Positions 45,439-56,272 of a stretch of DNA of 64,000 bases are shown here, piece after piece. Position numbers and translations under genes: made by a program. The notes under the pieces are model-generated. The model did not search any database, was not told where the DNA came from, and saw only the letters and a program-made list of their open reading frames with translations. Within the stretch, counting starts at the first letter, position 1, and each line of letters opens with the position of its first letter. This DNA is from Enterobacteriaceae bacterium LSJC7 (GTDB lineage: Bacteria > Pseudomonadota > Gammaproteobacteria > Enterobacterales > Enterobacteriaceae): assembly GCA_000302695.1 (NCBI GenBank), contig AMFN01000003.1, positions 434,001-498,000 of the forward strand. Reading direction: 5' to 3'.

Positions 45439-46425
45439 TTATGCCGACTTATAGTTACGAATAGCATTACGGCCAAGAACATAGCCGCTACCGGCAAGAC
45501 CGCCAAGCAGTGCTGCCAGGATCAGTACCAGACCACGCTTAGGACTATCCCGGCGAACCGGCAGATTTGGCTTCATGACATACTGGAACGAGAAAGCCGT
45601 ATCTGCTTTGTGGGCCAGTGCTTTAACCGCCATGTAAGACTGAAGCGTCGTGTAATAGTTTTCACTTAACGGCAAAGGACGCGTCGACTCATTCTGGATG
45701 GTCGCCGACAGAGCATCACTTCCCAGCACAAACAACGTATCTTCAGACAGCGACTCCGCCTGCTGAACCTCGGTTGATTTGATATTGCTTTGCTGGGCTA
45801 CAACAAGCGCCTGGCGCAATACCTGAAGACGCTTATCACGCTTTTCTTTCGCTACCAGCTCCTGAGTGTCCAGGGAGCTTTTCAGGTCTTTCATCGTCGC
45901 GTTGATGTTGGTGACCAGATCCTGGTTCAGCTCGTTAATAACGCGCTGGTTAATTTTATCAATGTAAGACGTCAGGGTCTTGCGCGCCTCTTCTGCCGAT
46001 GAACCAACATAGCTAATTTTCAGCGGCATCGCCTGACCTTTCACCGCAGGTTCAATGACCAAATTTTCTGGCTTGCTCTGGTTATCCAGCTCTTCGGAAA
46101 GCGCCGAGATCAATGAGTTAAAGCGATTAAAAAAACGGTACTGTATGTCGGTAACCGATGGCGCATTTGTTTTGTTTTGAGCGTAAATGACACTCATTGA
46201 GTTGTTATAGTTGGCAATTTGCCCGGAGTCAGGCATGGTAACGATTGCTGTCGAGCTCCATTTTTCTTTGGCAACAAACAGATATGCCGCAGCCAGAAGG
46301 ATAAACAAAACCACAAAAGCGATCACAGTGAACTTACTGCGCCACAGCTGTATCACCATATCCAGCAGGTCAACGTTTTCTGGCTCGCTGTTGCGGCCAT
46401 CTGCTGTAGAGAAATTTTGATTCAT
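45439..46425 (-). CDS. wzzB: WzzB, O-antigen chain-length regulator
   Basis: 328 residues. Membrane segments at about 32-52 and 298-318 flank a periplasmic coiled-coil domain. The proline-rich stretch LPVRRDSPKRG just before the second segment is the Wzz signature. Sets the modal length of the O-antigen made by Wzy. Same position beside the his operon as in E. coli. Confidence 0.96.
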   Translation of the reverse strand: MNQNFSTADGRNSEPENVDLLDMVIQLWRSKFTVIAFVVLFILLAAAYLFVAKEKWSSTAIVTMPDSGQIANYNNSMSVIYAQNKTNAPSVTDIQYRFFNRFNSLISALSEELDNQSKPENLVIEPAVKGQAMPLKISYVGSSAEEARKTLTSYIDKINQRVINELNQDLVTNINATMKDLKSSLDTQELVAKEKRDKRLQVLRQALVVAQQSNIKSTEVQQAESLSEDTLFVLGSDALSATIQNESTRPLPLSENYYTTLQSYMAVKALAHKADTAFSFQYVMKPNLPVRRDSPKRGLVLILAALLGGLAGSGYVLGRNAIRNYKSA

Positions 46426-46585
46426 ATTGACCTTATCAATTTTTAACCAATATCGCGCAATTCAATATAAGCGGCATAGTATTACACAAGAACAATTAAA
46501 CAGGGACCGTCCTTACCAAGAAAATCCACCACGGCAGCAGCGTAGTCTTAACGCCGGTTTTCAGCCAATGACGATTATTCCTAAA

Positions 46586-47488
46586 TCAGTCATCAGCCTC
46601 CGGAGACTGCTGTCTGACCATTCTCAGAAGGTATTCTCCGTAAGGCGTTTTCCCCAATAAACTGGCTTCCTCAAGGACCTGTTCCGTGCCTATCCAGCCT
46701 TTTCGCCAGGCGATTTCTTCCAGACAGGCAATTTTTAGCCCCTGGCGCTTTTCAATGGTATGCACAAACTGTGAGGCCTCAGTCATGCTGTCCCAGGTGC
46801 CGGTATCAAGCCAGGCAAAACCCCGGCCGAAAAGCTCGACGTTCAGTGCCTGCTCCTCGAGATACATCTGGTTGATGCTTGTTATTTCCAGCTCACCACG
46901 TGCAGAAGGTTTAACCTGCTGCGCAAATTCGCAAATGCGTTCGTCATAAAAATAAAGTCCCGTCACTGCCCAGCTTGATTTTGGGTGTACGGGTTTTTCT
47001 TCGATAGAGAGAACGCGATAGTCTCGGTCAAATTCAATAACTCCGAAACGCTCTGGATCTGTGACCTGATAACCGAACACCGTGGCACCCGCTTTCCGCT
47101 GTGCAACCTCCTGGACACGGTGACCAAAACCATGGCCAAAGAAGATGTTATCACCCAGCACAAGTGCACAACGCTGATTATCAATAAACTCTTCACCGAT
47201 AATAAATGCCTGGGCTAACCCTTCTGGCCTGGGTTGCACTTTATAAGTAAAGGTAACACCAAATTGCTCGCCACTACCGAGCAGGCGCTGGAATGCAGCC
47301 TTATCCTCCGGCGTAGTGATAATCATGATATCCCGGATCCCTGCCAGCATCAGCACTGATATGGGATAATAAATCATCGGTTTATCATATACTGGTAGCA
47401 GCTGTTTCGAGACACCACGCGTGGTGGGATACAAACGTGTTCCTGACCCTCCAGCCAGTACAATCCCTTTCATCGTTATGTTTGTCAT
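46586..47488 (-). CDS. rmlA: RmlA, glucose-1-phosphate thymidylyltransferase
   Basis: 300 residues. The nucleotidyltransferase motif is [20 protein letters not shown], with [10 protein letters not shown] and the catalytic region [10 protein letters not shown]. Makes dTDP-glucose for RmlB. ATG 47488 overlaps the rmlB stop by 4 bases; a second Met five codons on (MKGIVLAGG) is also possible. It sits between gnd and wzzB, where E. coli has ugd. Confidence 0.95.
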   Translation of the reverse strand: MTNITMKGIVLAGGSGTRLYPTTRGVSKQLLPVYDKPMIYYPISVLMLAGIRDIMIITTPEDKAAFQRLLGSGEQFGVTFTYKVQPRPEGLAQAFIIGEEFIDNQRCALVLGDNIFFGHGFGHRVQEVAQRKAGATVFGYQVTDPERFGVIEFDRDYRVLSIEEKPVHPKSSWAVTGLYFYDERICEFAQQVKPSARGELEITSINQMYLEEQALNVELFGRGFAWLDTGTWDSMTEASQFVHTIEKRQGLKIACLEEIAWRKGWIGTEQVLEEASLLGKTPYGEYLLRMVRQQSPEADD

Positions 47489-48555
47489 ACCCGGTTCCCC
47501 AGCCCCAGCCGTTCGCCAGAGTAGCTCCCGTCAAGAATGCTCTCCCACCATTCACGATTTGCCAGATACCATTCCACCGTCCTGCGAATCCCACTTTCAA
47601 ATGTTTCCTGTGGTTTCCAGCCAAGCTCTCGCTCGATTTTCGATGCATCAATGGCATAGCGCAAATCGTGTCCGGGGCGATCGGCAACAAAGGTAATCAA
47701 ATCCTCATAATGTTCAATGCCTGCTGGTTTAACCGGGACCAGTTCATCAAGCAATGCACAGAGCGTCCTGACGACGTCAATATTCCGGCGCTCGTTATGT
47801 CCGCCAATATTCCAGGTTTCACCCGGCGCTCCTTTTGTTGCAGCCAGGTATAACGCCTTCGCATGATCTTCAACAAAGAGCCAGTCACGAACCTGGTTAC
47901 CCGAGCCATAAACAGGTAGTGGCTTACCCGCAAGCGCATTAATGATAGTCAACGGAATAAGTTTTTCCGGAAAATGGTAGGGACCGTAGTTATTTGAACA
48001 ATTGGTCACAATCGCAGGCAGACCATATGTGCGCATCCATGCGCGAACCAGGTGATCGCTGGACGCTTTTGAGGCTGAGTAAGGGCTGCTGGGTGCATAG
48101 GGCGTATCTTCTCGAAAGAAGTCATTCGGATTATCAAGATCGCCATACACTTCATCAGTGGAAATATGATGAAAGCGGAAAGTTTCCTGGCGATCGGGTG
48201 AAAGCCTGCTCCACCAGTTGCGCGACACTTCCAACAAGGTATACGTGCCAACAATATTCGTCTCTATAAACGTGGCCGGACCATCTATAGAGCGGTCAAC
48301 ATGACTTTCTGCCGCCAGATGCATCACCACATCAGGTTCGAACGTTTCAAACACTTTCGTCAGTGACGCTTTGTCACAAATATCAAGACAGTGGAACGCA
48401 TAACGCGGATCGCTACAGACAGATTGCAGTGAATTGAGATTGCCGGCATAGGTCAGTTTATCAACAACAGCAACCCGAGAATCCGTATGGTTAATCAGAT
48501 ATCGAACGACGGCAGAACCAATGAAACCCGCACCGCCAGTCACAAGAAAATTCAT
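47485..48555 (-). CDS. rmlB: RmlB, dTDP-glucose 4,6-dehydratase
   Basis: 356 residues, an extended SDR. NAD motif [12 protein letters not shown], the T-D-E catalytic set in [11 protein letters not shown] and the Tyr-x3-Lys in [10 protein letters not shown]. Converts dTDP-glucose to dTDP-4-keto-6-deoxyglucose. RmlC and RmlD, needed to complete dTDP-rhamnose, are not in the window; a paralogous rffG/rffH pair in the ECA locus would be expected elsewhere. Confidence 0.95.
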   Translation of the reverse strand: MNFLVTGGAGFIGSAVVRYLINHTDSRVAVVDKLTYAGNLNSLQSVCSDPRYAFHCLDICDKASLTKVFETFEPDVVMHLAAESHVDRSIDGPATFIETNIVGTYTLLEVSRNWWSRLSPDRQETFRFHHISTDEVYGDLDNPNDFFREDTPYAPSSPYSASKASSDHLVRAWMRTYGLPAIVTNCSNNYGPYHFPEKLIPLTIINALAGKPLPVYGSGNQVRDWLFVEDHAKALYLAATKGAPGETWNIGGHNERRNIDVVRTLCALLDELVPVKPAGIEHYEDLITFVADRPGHDLRYAIDASKIERELGWKPQETFESGIRRTVEWYLANREWWESILDGSYSGERLGLGNRV

Positions 48556-48643
48556 AAATTCTCAGCCCCATAATCTATGGCTTTACCCGGGATAAGCATA
48601 GCGCGCAATGGTAGCAAAATGAGACACCAGGTACAGCTAACAA

Positions 48644-48676
48644 TAAAAAAAACCAGCTAAAAATCAGCTGGTTTTT
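48644..48676 (-). terminator. gnd terminator
   Basis: Minus strand AACCAGCT-GATTTTT-AGCTGGTT followed by TTTTTT, 25 bases past the gnd stop. It separates gnd from rmlBA, which then need their own promoter or read-through. Confidence 0.85.
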
Positions 48677-48701
48677 CTGATAATGCGAGTTAATGAAAAA
48701 C

Positions 48702-50111
48702 TTAGTCTTCCAGCCACTCGGTGTGGAACACGCCTTCCTTATCAATACGCTTATAAGTATGCGCACCGAAATAATCACGCTGTGCCTGAATCAGGTTCGC
48801 CGGCAATACCGCTGAACGGTAGCTGTCATAGTACGAAATGGCGGCTGAGAAGGTCGGCGTCGGGATGCCGTTTTGCACAGCATAAGCAACCACATCACGC
48901 AGTGCCTGCTGGTACTCATCAGCGATTTTCTTGAAATACGGTGCCAGCAGCAGATTCGCGATAGCCGGATTTTCAGCATATGCATCCGTTATTTTCTGCA
49001 GGAACTGAGCGCGAATGATACAACCCGCACGGAAGATTTTCGCAATCTCACCGTAGTTCAGATCCCAGTTGTATTCCTGAGAAGCCGCGCGCAGCTGAGA
49101 GAACCCCTGAGCGTACGAAACAATTTTACCAAGATATAATGCACGGCGCACTTTCTCGACGAATTCAGTCTTATCACCAGAGAACGTTTTCAGCTGCGGA
49201 CCAGAAAGGATTTTAGAGGCTGCAACGCGCTGTTCTTTCAACGAGGAGATGTAGCGAGCAAAAACGGACTCGGTAATGAGAGATAGTGGTTCCCCCAGGT
49301 CAAGCGAACTCTGGCTGGTCCATTTGCCGGTACCTTTGTTCGCCGCTTCATCCAGGATCACATCAACCAGATATTTACCCTCGTCATCTTTCCTGGTGAA
49401 GATATCTTTTGTAATGTCGATCAGGTAGCTGCTAAGCTCCCCTCCGTTCCACTGCGTGAATGTCGTTGCCAGTTCATCGTTGGAAAGGTTCAATCCATGC
49501 TTCAGTAATGAATAGGCTTCGGCAATCAGCTGCATATCGCCATATTCAATACCGTTATGCACCATTTTCACATAGTGGCCAGCGCCGTCTGAACCAATAT
49601 AGGTGACACATGGCTCACCTTCTGCCACTGCAGCAATCTGCTTAAGAATAGGTGCAACCAACTCGTAGGCTTCTTTCTGGCCGCCAGGCATGATGGAAGG
49701 CCCTTTCAGTGCGCCCTCTTCACCGCCGGATACACCGGTACCGATAAAGTTAAAACCTTCAGCCGAGAGTTCACGGTTACGGCGGATGGTGTCCTGAAAG
49801 AAGGTATTACCGCCATCGATCAGAATGTCACCTTTTTCCAGGTAGGGCTTGAGGGAGTCGATAGTCTTATCAGTCCCCTCACCGGCTTTCACCATTAACA
49901 GGATGCGACGCGGTTTCTCAAGTGATTCAACAAACTCCTGTACCGAGTAGTGAGGAACCAGCTTTTTACCCGGGTTCTCGGCAATTACTTCGTCGGTTTT
50001 TTCACGGGAGCGGTTGAAAACGGAAACGGTATAGCCACGGCTTTCGATGTTAAGCGCCAGGTTGCGCCCCATCACGGCCATACCAACAACGCCGATTTGC
50101 TGTTTGGACAT
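48702..50111 (-). CDS. gnd: 6-phosphogluconate dehydrogenase
   Basis: 469 residues, one more than E. coli Gnd. NADP motif [15 protein letters not shown], substrate motif [21 protein letters not shown], and the catalytic Lys in [18 protein letters not shown]. Oxidative pentose phosphate pathway. AGGAG lies 6 bases before the ATG. It is the conserved boundary of enterobacterial O-antigen loci and is often exchanged with them. Confidence 0.97.
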   Translation of the reverse strand: MSKQQIGVVGMAVMGRNLALNIESRGYTVSVFNRSREKTDEVIAENPGKKLVPHYSVQEFVESLEKPRRILLMVKAGEGTDKTIDSLKPYLEKGDILIDGGNTFFQDTIRRNRELSAEGFNFIGTGVSGGEEGALKGPSIMPGGQKEAYELVAPILKQIAAVAEGEPCVTYIGSDGAGHYVKMVHNGIEYGDMQLIAEAYSLLKHGLNLSNDELATTFTQWNGGELSSYLIDITKDIFTRKDDEGKYLVDVILDEAANKGTGKWTSQSSLDLGEPLSLITESVFARYISSLKEQRVAASKILSGPQLKTFSGDKTEFVEKVRRALYLGKIVSYAQGFSQLRAASQEYNWDLNYGEIAKIFRAGCIIRAQFLQKITDAYAENPAIANLLLAPYFKKIADEYQQALRDVVAYAVQNGIPTPTFSAAISYYDSYRSAVLPANLIQAQRDYFGAHTYKRIDKEGVFHTEWLED

Positions 50112-50238
50112 TACATACTCCTGTCAGGTGTACTCGCTGTGCCAGTACGCACAGCTCGGTTGTAGCTTTTATGTTAACTCAGCTTCAAGGTATGTGGATA
50201 GCCTTTGGCGCCATAACATAGCGTCACAATAATCAGTC

Positions 50239-50649
50239 TTATGATTTCCAATCAGGAAACGTCTTTGCATAAGCTATATCAAAAGGCCCTTCTTTGATCT
50301 CAAGCATCACAGCATGTGCTGATAAACATTCTACGCTGTGAATTTCTCCCGGGAGAAATTCGACAAGAGAGGTCTCATGTTCAGGACCTGCCAGAAACGT
50401 ATCCTTCACGCTTCCATTCTCTTCAAAGTTTGTGATGCGTATACTCCCCTCCATCACTACAAACATTTCCCATTGATGAGAAAGTTCATGATAATGCGGT
50501 TCTACATAACTACCTTGAATCAGCACAATTAACAGGCGTTGTACTTTATCCTGATGGCTAGTGTGAAGTAGAAAATGAGCGCGTTTGCGTTCTGAGTGAA
50601 CAGCCTCAGCCAATAGTTGCTGCATTTTCTGCTGTTTTATCAGGCGCAT
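50239..50649 (-). CDS. wbuC: WbuC-family cupin metalloprotein
   Basis: 136 residues from ATG 50649, with GGAG 8 bases upstream; an in-frame ATG at 50673 is less well placed. The cupin fold has HYHELSHQWEMFVVMEGS with metal-ligand histidines and glutamate, and GEIHSVE for the last histidine. WbuC follows wbuB in several FucNAc-containing E. coli O-antigen clusters; its reaction is not established. Overlaps wbuB by 44 bases. Last gene of the cluster. Confidence 0.88.
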   Translation of the reverse strand: MRLIKQQKMQQLLAEAVHSERKRAHFLLHTSHQDKVQRLLIVLIQGSYVEPHYHELSHQWEMFVVMEGSIRITNFEENGSVKDTFLAGPEHETSLVEFLPGEIHSVECLSAHAVMLEIKEGPFDIAYAKTFPDWKS

Positions 50650-51850
50650 TTTTTTTCTCCAGTGCAAACTCAATTATGTCCGCTGCAGACTTGACAGAGA
50701 ATTGTTCTTCGAGAAGGCGGTACGAACACTGCCCTACTCTAATTCGTAATGCATCATTTTCATACAGCCGCCGTGCCGATTGCAATAATCCACTGTCATC
50801 ACCGTTAACATGTATAAACCCGGCATCATTATCATTTACAATATCCAGCAAATCGTTACCATGGTTAACACTCCCGAGTATTGGTAAAGACTGAACCATA
50901 TACCCTAGTAATTTACCCGGAAAGTTGTGCGCGGTATGATTAGCTGAAAGTGAAAATAATCCAACATCGACTTCGGCAAGAATTTTTTTAAACTCCTGTT
51001 GGTCAACCGAAGGTATATAGCTAAAATTAGTTAATGACCATTCATGCGCCAGTTTGTTGATAAGCATTACTTCATCACCTTGGCCCACGAAAAGGAAATG
51101 TGCATTTGAACAAGACTGCATACCTCTAACTAGTCTCATCAAATTCGTCATATCCTGTGCATGTCCAATATTTCCGCCATAGAAATAAATAATCTTACCC
51201 TGTAGTTCTAATTTAACTCTTATAGAAGAAGGCGATCGTTCATCTAAGGCAACAGGTTTAAGACTGGCCCAATTCCTGAGTACTTCCCCGGGCATATTTG
51301 GTCTGTCACGCTGAAATACTTCAAGATTACGTTCTGACATAACACCAATACGATCAGCCTGATTATAGGAATAATTTTCAAAAAACCTGAAATATTTTGC
51401 AAAAAAAGAATCGGCATGCAACATACCAGCGTCGATGACCCATTGCGGGAACATATCTCTGAGTACCAAATAAGAAGGACACTGACATCTTTTTTTAATG
51501 CGCCTAACGAGCCCCCCCCAAAAAATCGATGGCGAATAGTAAGCAACACCATCAAATGTGTTATCATTGATATGTTTTTTTATTGCATGCCATCCTTTTA
51601 GAGACAGTAATGACTCATTAATTGCTCTAACAATCTTACCCACATCTTTGATTGGGCCACTTTTGAAGCGCCAAACCTCGACGCCATCCAAAAAACTACG
51701 CTCAAAGCTTTTATTAAGCCCAAAATCTGGGGTAATCACTGTAATTGAATGTCCTCGACTGACGAGTTCTATCGCCAATTCATGAAACATTTTTGCCCCT
51801 ACACGTGTACTGCAGGGTAAATAATCATCAATGATTAATGCAAGTTTCAT
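50606..51850 (-). CDS. wbuB: WbuB-like GT4 glycosyltransferase, probable N-acetyl-L-fucosaminyltransferase
   Basis: 414 residues. GT-B fold of family 4: N-terminal part LIIDDYLPCSTRVGAKMFHE, donor-half start KIIYFYGGNIGHAQDM and LFVGQGDE. The usual acidic E-x7-E is replaced by HNFPGKLLGYMVQSLP, as in WbuB proteins. WbuB usually follows fnlABC and adds L-FucNAc to the undecaprenyl-linked acceptor. Overlaps fnlC by one base. Confidence 0.88.
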   Translation of the reverse strand: MKLALIIDDYLPCSTRVGAKMFHELAIELVSRGHSITVITPDFGLNKSFERSFLDGVEVWRFKSGPIKDVGKIVRAINESLLSLKGWHAIKKHINDNTFDGVAYYSPSIFWGGLVRRIKKRCQCPSYLVLRDMFPQWVIDAGMLHADSFFAKYFRFFENYSYNQADRIGVMSERNLEVFQRDRPNMPGEVLRNWASLKPVALDERSPSSIRVKLELQGKIIYFYGGNIGHAQDMTNLMRLVRGMQSCSNAHFLFVGQGDEVMLINKLAHEWSLTNFSYIPSVDQQEFKKILAEVDVGLFSLSANHTAHNFPGKLLGYMVQSLPILGSVNHGNDLLDIVNDNDAGFIHVNGDDSGLLQSARRLYENDALRIRVGQCSYRLLEEQFSVKSAADIIEFALEKKNAPDKTAENAATIG

Positions 51851-52980
51851 TAGTACTCTTTCCAGACCACTCGTTTAACATAGTCAGTATAGGAGTGAAT
51901 AATCCTAACAACTTTGTCGGAGACATTGGGCATACTGTAATCATAAACCTGACGGAGAAGGCGTTCTGTGCCTCGTGGCTGTGTCTCAAGGATGTCCAGT
52001 GCCTGCATAACCCTGGTAATTTCCATGCCAACCATCATGACAGATGCCTCCTCAAAACCTTCGGGACGCTCATGCGCTTCACGAATATTCAGTGCAGGAA
52101 AGTTCATGATTGAAGATTCTTCAGTGATAGTGCCGCTATCGGAAAGCACTGCGCGGGCATGCTTTTGAAGATGATTGTAATCATGAAAACCCATCGGTTT
52201 AAGCATCTGAATGTTAGGATGGAATTGAATTCCGGCCTCTTCAACACGATTACGAGTGCGTGGATGTGCAGAGATGATCACTGGCAGATCATATTTTTCA
52301 GCAATTGCATTAAGAATATTTGCCAACTTAGCCAACTGCCTAGGAGAATCAACATTTTCTTCGCGATGTGCACTAACGACAAAAAAATTATTGCTTTTAA
52401 TATTCAAACGAGATAACACATCTGAGCTATCAATCTGATTCATATAATAGCTCAATACTTCAAACATCGGGCTTCCGGTTTTAATTACTCGATCAGGGGG
52501 CATCCCTTCACTGAGTAAATAATCGCGTGCAATCGTACTATATGTCATATTTATATCAGCAGTATGGTCAACAATGCGCCGGTTCGTTTCTTCAGGAACG
52601 CGTTGATCAAAACAGCGATTGCCCGCTTCCATATGAAAAATAGGGATGCGACGACGCTTAGCCGGAAGCGCTGAGATACAAGAGTTTGTATCGCCTAACA
52701 CTAACATTGCCTCAGGCTGAACTTCCTCAAGAACTTCATCAACTTTAATAATAATTTGACCTATCGTTGCGGCAGCATTTTTACCCGCCGCGTTCAGAAA
52801 AAAATCTGGCTTCCTGACACCCAAGTCATTAAAAAAAACTTCGTTAAGTTCAAAATCGTAGTTTTGTCCCGTATGAACAAGAATATGGTCACAATATTGA
52901 TCTAGTTTTGCCAGCACGCGTGAAAGGCGAATTATTTCAGGGCGAGTGCCGACTACAGACATAACTTTAAGTTTTTTCAC
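51850..52980 (-). CDS. fnlC: FnlC (WbjD), 2-epimerase making UDP-L-FucNAc
   Basis: 376 residues of the non-hydrolysing UDP-GlcNAc 2-epimerase fold: VGTRPEIIRLSRV at the N terminus, GDTNSC, HMEAGNRCFDQRVPEE and the donor-site SDSGTITEES. Converts the FnlB product to UDP-N-acetyl-L-fucosamine. ATGA overlap with fnlB and one-base overlap with wbuB. Confidence 0.94.
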   Translation of the reverse strand: MKKLKVMSVVGTRPEIIRLSRVLAKLDQYCDHILVHTGQNYDFELNEVFFNDLGVRKPDFFLNAAGKNAAATIGQIIIKVDEVLEEVQPEAMLVLGDTNSCISALPAKRRRIPIFHMEAGNRCFDQRVPEETNRRIVDHTADINMTYSTIARDYLLSEGMPPDRVIKTGSPMFEVLSYYMNQIDSSDVLSRLNIKSNNFFVVSAHREENVDSPRQLAKLANILNAIAEKYDLPVIISAHPRTRNRVEEAGIQFHPNIQMLKPMGFHDYNHLQKHARAVLSDSGTITEESSIMNFPALNIREAHERPEGFEEASVMMVGMEITRVMQALDILETQPRGTERLLRQVYDYSMPNVSDKVVRIIHSYTDYVKRVVWKEY

Positions 52981-54083
52981 TTTAATGCTCTCGCTATTGT
53001 ATCTGGTGCATTTTTGTCAAATATTTCATTGGCCCAAAGCATCACAATTAATTCATTATCACCGGTATTTGTCACGTCATGAGACCAACCAGGTACGGTT
53101 TCGATAACAGTACTCTCTTTGGAAGAAACATGTATCTCATATTTTTCACCAGTAATAACATGCTCAAATTTAAATTTGGCCTGACCCTGAATGACGAGAA
53201 ATTTTTCATTTTTAGAGTGATGATAATGCCCGCCACGGGTAATACCGGGATGAGCAGTAAAAAAAGAAAATTGCCCAGCATCTTTCGTTTTCAGCATTTC
53301 ACAGAAAATACCTCGTTGATCTGCATAAGATGGGATTTTATATCCGAACTCTGCGGGAGGAAGATAGCTTAGCCAGGTTGAATATAAGGCTCTGACGAAT
53401 CCTTTACCTACAGACTCAATCATCAGATTTTCACGACTTTGTTTGAATGTATGGATAAGATCGGCCACTTGACCAACCGTTGTATTGTAAACAGGTGTTA
53501 TACAACGAAAACCACGAGGCACATCATTATTAATAAGTGAAATTAGCTCAGAACAAACATCATCAATATAAACCAAATTTACGGCTGCGTTAGGATCATT
53601 AATGATTATTTCTTTATTCTGTGCAATGTTGTGGCAGAAAGTGGCAATAAATGAATTATAGTTTGGCTTACACCATTTACCAAAAACATTAGGAAAGCGA
53701 TAAATAAAATAACGAGCGTTATTTTTACTTCCATAATTAATAATTGCTTGTTCAGCGGCAGCCTTACTAATACCGTATGGATTGTCTCGCTCAGCTTGCG
53801 TGGATGAACTTATCATTACAGGAGTATCAAGTCCAAACTCGACCAATTTATCAACAATTTTTTGAGTAAATCCGGCGTTGCCTGTTGAAAATTCATCATC
53901 AACTTTCGGGCGATTAACACCCGCCAGATGAAAAATAAAATCCGCAACCTTTAAAGATTCAAACAACTCAGCTTCTGAAGATAACCGATTGATTCGTAAA
54001 ATATCTTTATAGCCAGCTTCAACAAGTCGTAAGCAAAGGTTTTGCCCTATAAACCCTTCAGATCCGGTCACAAGTATTTTCAT
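52977..54083 (-). CDS. fnlB: FnlB (WbjC), reductase/epimerase of UDP-L-FucNAc synthesis
   Basis: 368 residues from ATG 54083 (MKILVTGSEGFIGQNL), 4 bases after fnlA; the frame opens earlier inside fnlA. The N-terminal SDR domain (about 1-245) is followed by a C-terminal cupin domain (about 255-368, with HPGITRGGHYHHSKNEKFLV), the two-domain layout of WbjC. It acts on the FnlA product by 3-epimerisation and 4-reduction. The ribosome site is weak, so translation may be coupled. Confidence 0.94.
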   Translation of the reverse strand: MKILVTGSEGFIGQNLCLRLVEAGYKDILRINRLSSEAELFESLKVADFIFHLAGVNRPKVDDEFSTGNAGFTQKIVDKLVEFGLDTPVMISSSTQAERDNPYGISKAAAEQAIINYGSKNNARYFIYRFPNVFGKWCKPNYNSFIATFCHNIAQNKEIIINDPNAAVNLVYIDDVCSELISLINNDVPRGFRCITPVYNTTVGQVADLIHTFKQSRENLMIESVGKGFVRALYSTWLSYLPPAEFGYKIPSYADQRGIFCEMLKTKDAGQFSFFTAHPGITRGGHYHHSKNEKFLVIQGQAKFKFEHVITGEKYEIHVSSKESTVIETVPGWSHDVTNTGDNELIVMLWANEIFDKNAPDTIARALK

Positions 54084-54087
54084 AGAA

Positions 54088-55122
54088 TTATGCGTCCAAT
54101 TCGAATTTTCTACCTTCACGCAGCGCATTAATAAATGGCAATTTTTCCAGTAACTTTTTCATCCCTTCAACATCCAAGCGTTGAGTGTTGTGAGAGTTAT
54201 AATCTTGAATCTCGGAAATACGCTTATCACCTTGCTCAACATATTTCCCATAGTTAAGGTCGCGCAAATCAGGTGGAACACGATAATAATCACCCATATC
54301 AATAGCGGCAATCATTTCTTCACGACTCAGTAATGCTTCGTAAAGTTTCTCACCGTGGCGCGTTCCAATAATATTGATTGGATGTTCTGCAACATTTAAC
54401 TGTTCCTTCAATGCGATAGCTAAAGTCTCAATAGTAGCTGCCGGCGCTTTTTGAACAAAAATATCCCCATTATTACCGTGAGTAAACGCGTAAATAACCA
54501 AATCTACAGCATCTTCAAGGGTCATCATGAAACGCGTCATATTAGGGTCAGTAATTGTCAGTGGCTTACCTTGCCTGATAAGTTCAATAAATAAAGGGAT
54601 GACTGAACCACGTGACGCCATTACATTACCATAACGTGTACCACAAATTACAGTTTTGGAACTATCCACATTGCGAGATTTGGCAACCATAACTTTTTCC
54701 ATCATGGCTTTTGATATACCCATCGCATTTATTGGATATACAGCTTTATCGGTGCTTAAGCATACAACCCGTTTTACCTGATTAGTGATAGCAGCTTCAA
54801 GAACATTTTCAGTGCCCAATACATTTGTTTTAACAGCCTCCATTGGATGAAATTCGCATGATGGCACCTGTTTTAATGCAGCAGCATGATATATATAATC
54901 CACACCACGCGTAGCATTAAGAATACTTGAATAATCCCTGACATCACCGATGTAAAACTTCAACTTGGGGTTATTATATTTTTTACGCATATCATCTTGT
55001 TTTTTTTCATCGCGACTATAAATTCTAATCTCACGAATGTCCGTATCAAGAAAGCGCTTAAGCACAGCATTTCCAAACGAGCCAGTACCACCAGTAATTA
55101 ACAACACTTTATTATTAAACAT
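54088..55122 (-). CDS. fnlA: FnlA (WbjB), UDP-GlcNAc 4,6-dehydratase/epimerase
   Basis: 344 residues. TGGTGSFGNAVL binds NADP; YHAAALKQVPSCE and LSTDKAVYPINAMGISKAMMEK are typical of inverting 4,6-dehydratases, where Met replaces the usual SDR Tyr. First committed step from UDP-GlcNAc toward UDP-L-FucNAc. First of the fnlABC trio, 46 bases after the preceding transferase gene. Confidence 0.95.
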   Translation of the reverse strand: MFNNKVLLITGGTGSFGNAVLKRFLDTDIREIRIYSRDEKKQDDMRKKYNNPKLKFYIGDVRDYSSILNATRGVDYIYHAAALKQVPSCEFHPMEAVKTNVLGTENVLEAAITNQVKRVVCLSTDKAVYPINAMGISKAMMEKVMVAKSRNVDSSKTVICGTRYGNVMASRGSVIPLFIELIRQGKPLTITDPNMTRFMMTLEDAVDLVIYAFTHGNNGDIFVQKAPAATIETLAIALKEQLNVAEHPINIIGTRHGEKLYEALLSREEMIAAIDMGDYYRVPPDLRDLNYGKYVEQGDKRISEIQDYNSHNTQRLDVEGMKKLLEKLPFINALREGRKFELDA

Positions 55123-55168
55123 TTTAAACCGCCTTAATTTTCTTCAGAAGCATGCATTCCATACAAAT

Positions 55169-56272
55169 TCATACTTTTGATATGATTTTAAAATATTTTA
55201 TTGCTCTTTGTCTCGCATCAGGAAAAGAGCTTAGGAGCTGCTTTCCAGAGGAGGTTTTTTTAGCACGCAATGCTGAGTCCTCACCTACAATAAGGATTTT
55301 ATCAATTATATCGTTTATATCATACGGATTAAAATAAACAGCTGAATCCCTACAAACTGTATGAGCGAATGAAAGATCTGATGTTAGGATAGTTTTGTTC
55401 ATATACATCGCCTCAAGATATGAGGCACTAAAACATTCAAGTAAAGTTGGTAAAAAGAGAGCATCACAGGACTGATAAAGAGGGGGGCATTGAAATAATG
55501 TTACAGATCCAAGCCTGATTATTCTCTTCTGCAGTTCACTTGGTAATTCACTAGCGAAATTTTCATCCAGGGTGGTCACAAATTTATAGTTTGGAGGTAA
55601 ACGCTTGACCAACTCTTTTATCGTATCTAAGTTTTTATGCGGATGGTTATGTGAAATAGTAAGGAGCCAAAAATCTTCTGTGGACTTTACAGGTAGTTTA
55701 CCCACAGCAGAATAGTCATAAAGCTTATCGTCTTTAAAGATATCATTAAGTGTATTGGATACTGTATAAACATTAATACCAGGTCTTTTCAATAATTTTT
55801 TAACACGTAACGATACATCCTCTGTTTCAGTAATAACTACATTTGCATTTTTGCGATAAAAATATGGCTGTAAATAATTTAACAACATGGTTTTAAATTT
55901 ATTTTTCCATGCGAGTTTTTCAAAAACAGAGTGAGTATCATAAATAAGCCATGGCAACGCAAAACCGACTATATGATGAACTTTTTTAGGGCTCCAGTAA
56001 CTAGGACCAAAAATAGTAAAAACAGTGTTAATTTCATATACAGATACTATTTCATCCAACTTCCTTCGGGCACTAAAATTAAACATACCTGAAGGTGACT
56101 TATCTATTTTTATACAACTAGATTTTGCTATGTCAGTGAGTTGGGAATAAACTACTGGCGAAACAGCGGCATAAAAAGGCCGATTAATTCTGACAGTTTC
56201 TTCAATGTAAGAAACCGCAACCTGCACCCCTCCTCCCACATACAAGTTTGAGGCATTAATCAGCAATTTCAT
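55169..56272 (-). CDS. GT4-type glycosyltransferase
   Basis: 367 residues. N-terminal MKLLINASNLYVGGGVQVAV has the glycine-rich start of GT4 enzymes, and ECFSASYLEAMYMNKTILTS carries the E-x7-E donor-site motif. Expected to add one sugar of the O-repeat on the cytoplasmic face. Donor unknown. Overlaps wzy by 4 bases. AT-rich. Confidence 0.85.
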   Translation of the reverse strand: MKLLINASNLYVGGGVQVAVSYIEETVRINRPFYAAVSPVVYSQLTDIAKSSCIKIDKSPSGMFNFSARRKLDEIVSVYEINTVFTIFGPSYWSPKKVHHIVGFALPWLIYDTHSVFEKLAWKNKFKTMLLNYLQPYFYRKNANVVITETEDVSLRVKKLLKRPGINVYTVSNTLNDIFKDDKLYDYSAVGKLPVKSTEDFWLLTISHNHPHKNLDTIKELVKRLPPNYKFVTTLDENFASELPSELQKRIIRLGSVTLFQCPPLYQSCDALFLPTLLECFSASYLEAMYMNKTILTSDLSFAHTVCRDSAVYFNPYDINDIIDKILIVGEDSALRAKKTSSGKQLLSSFPDARQRAIKYFKIISKV

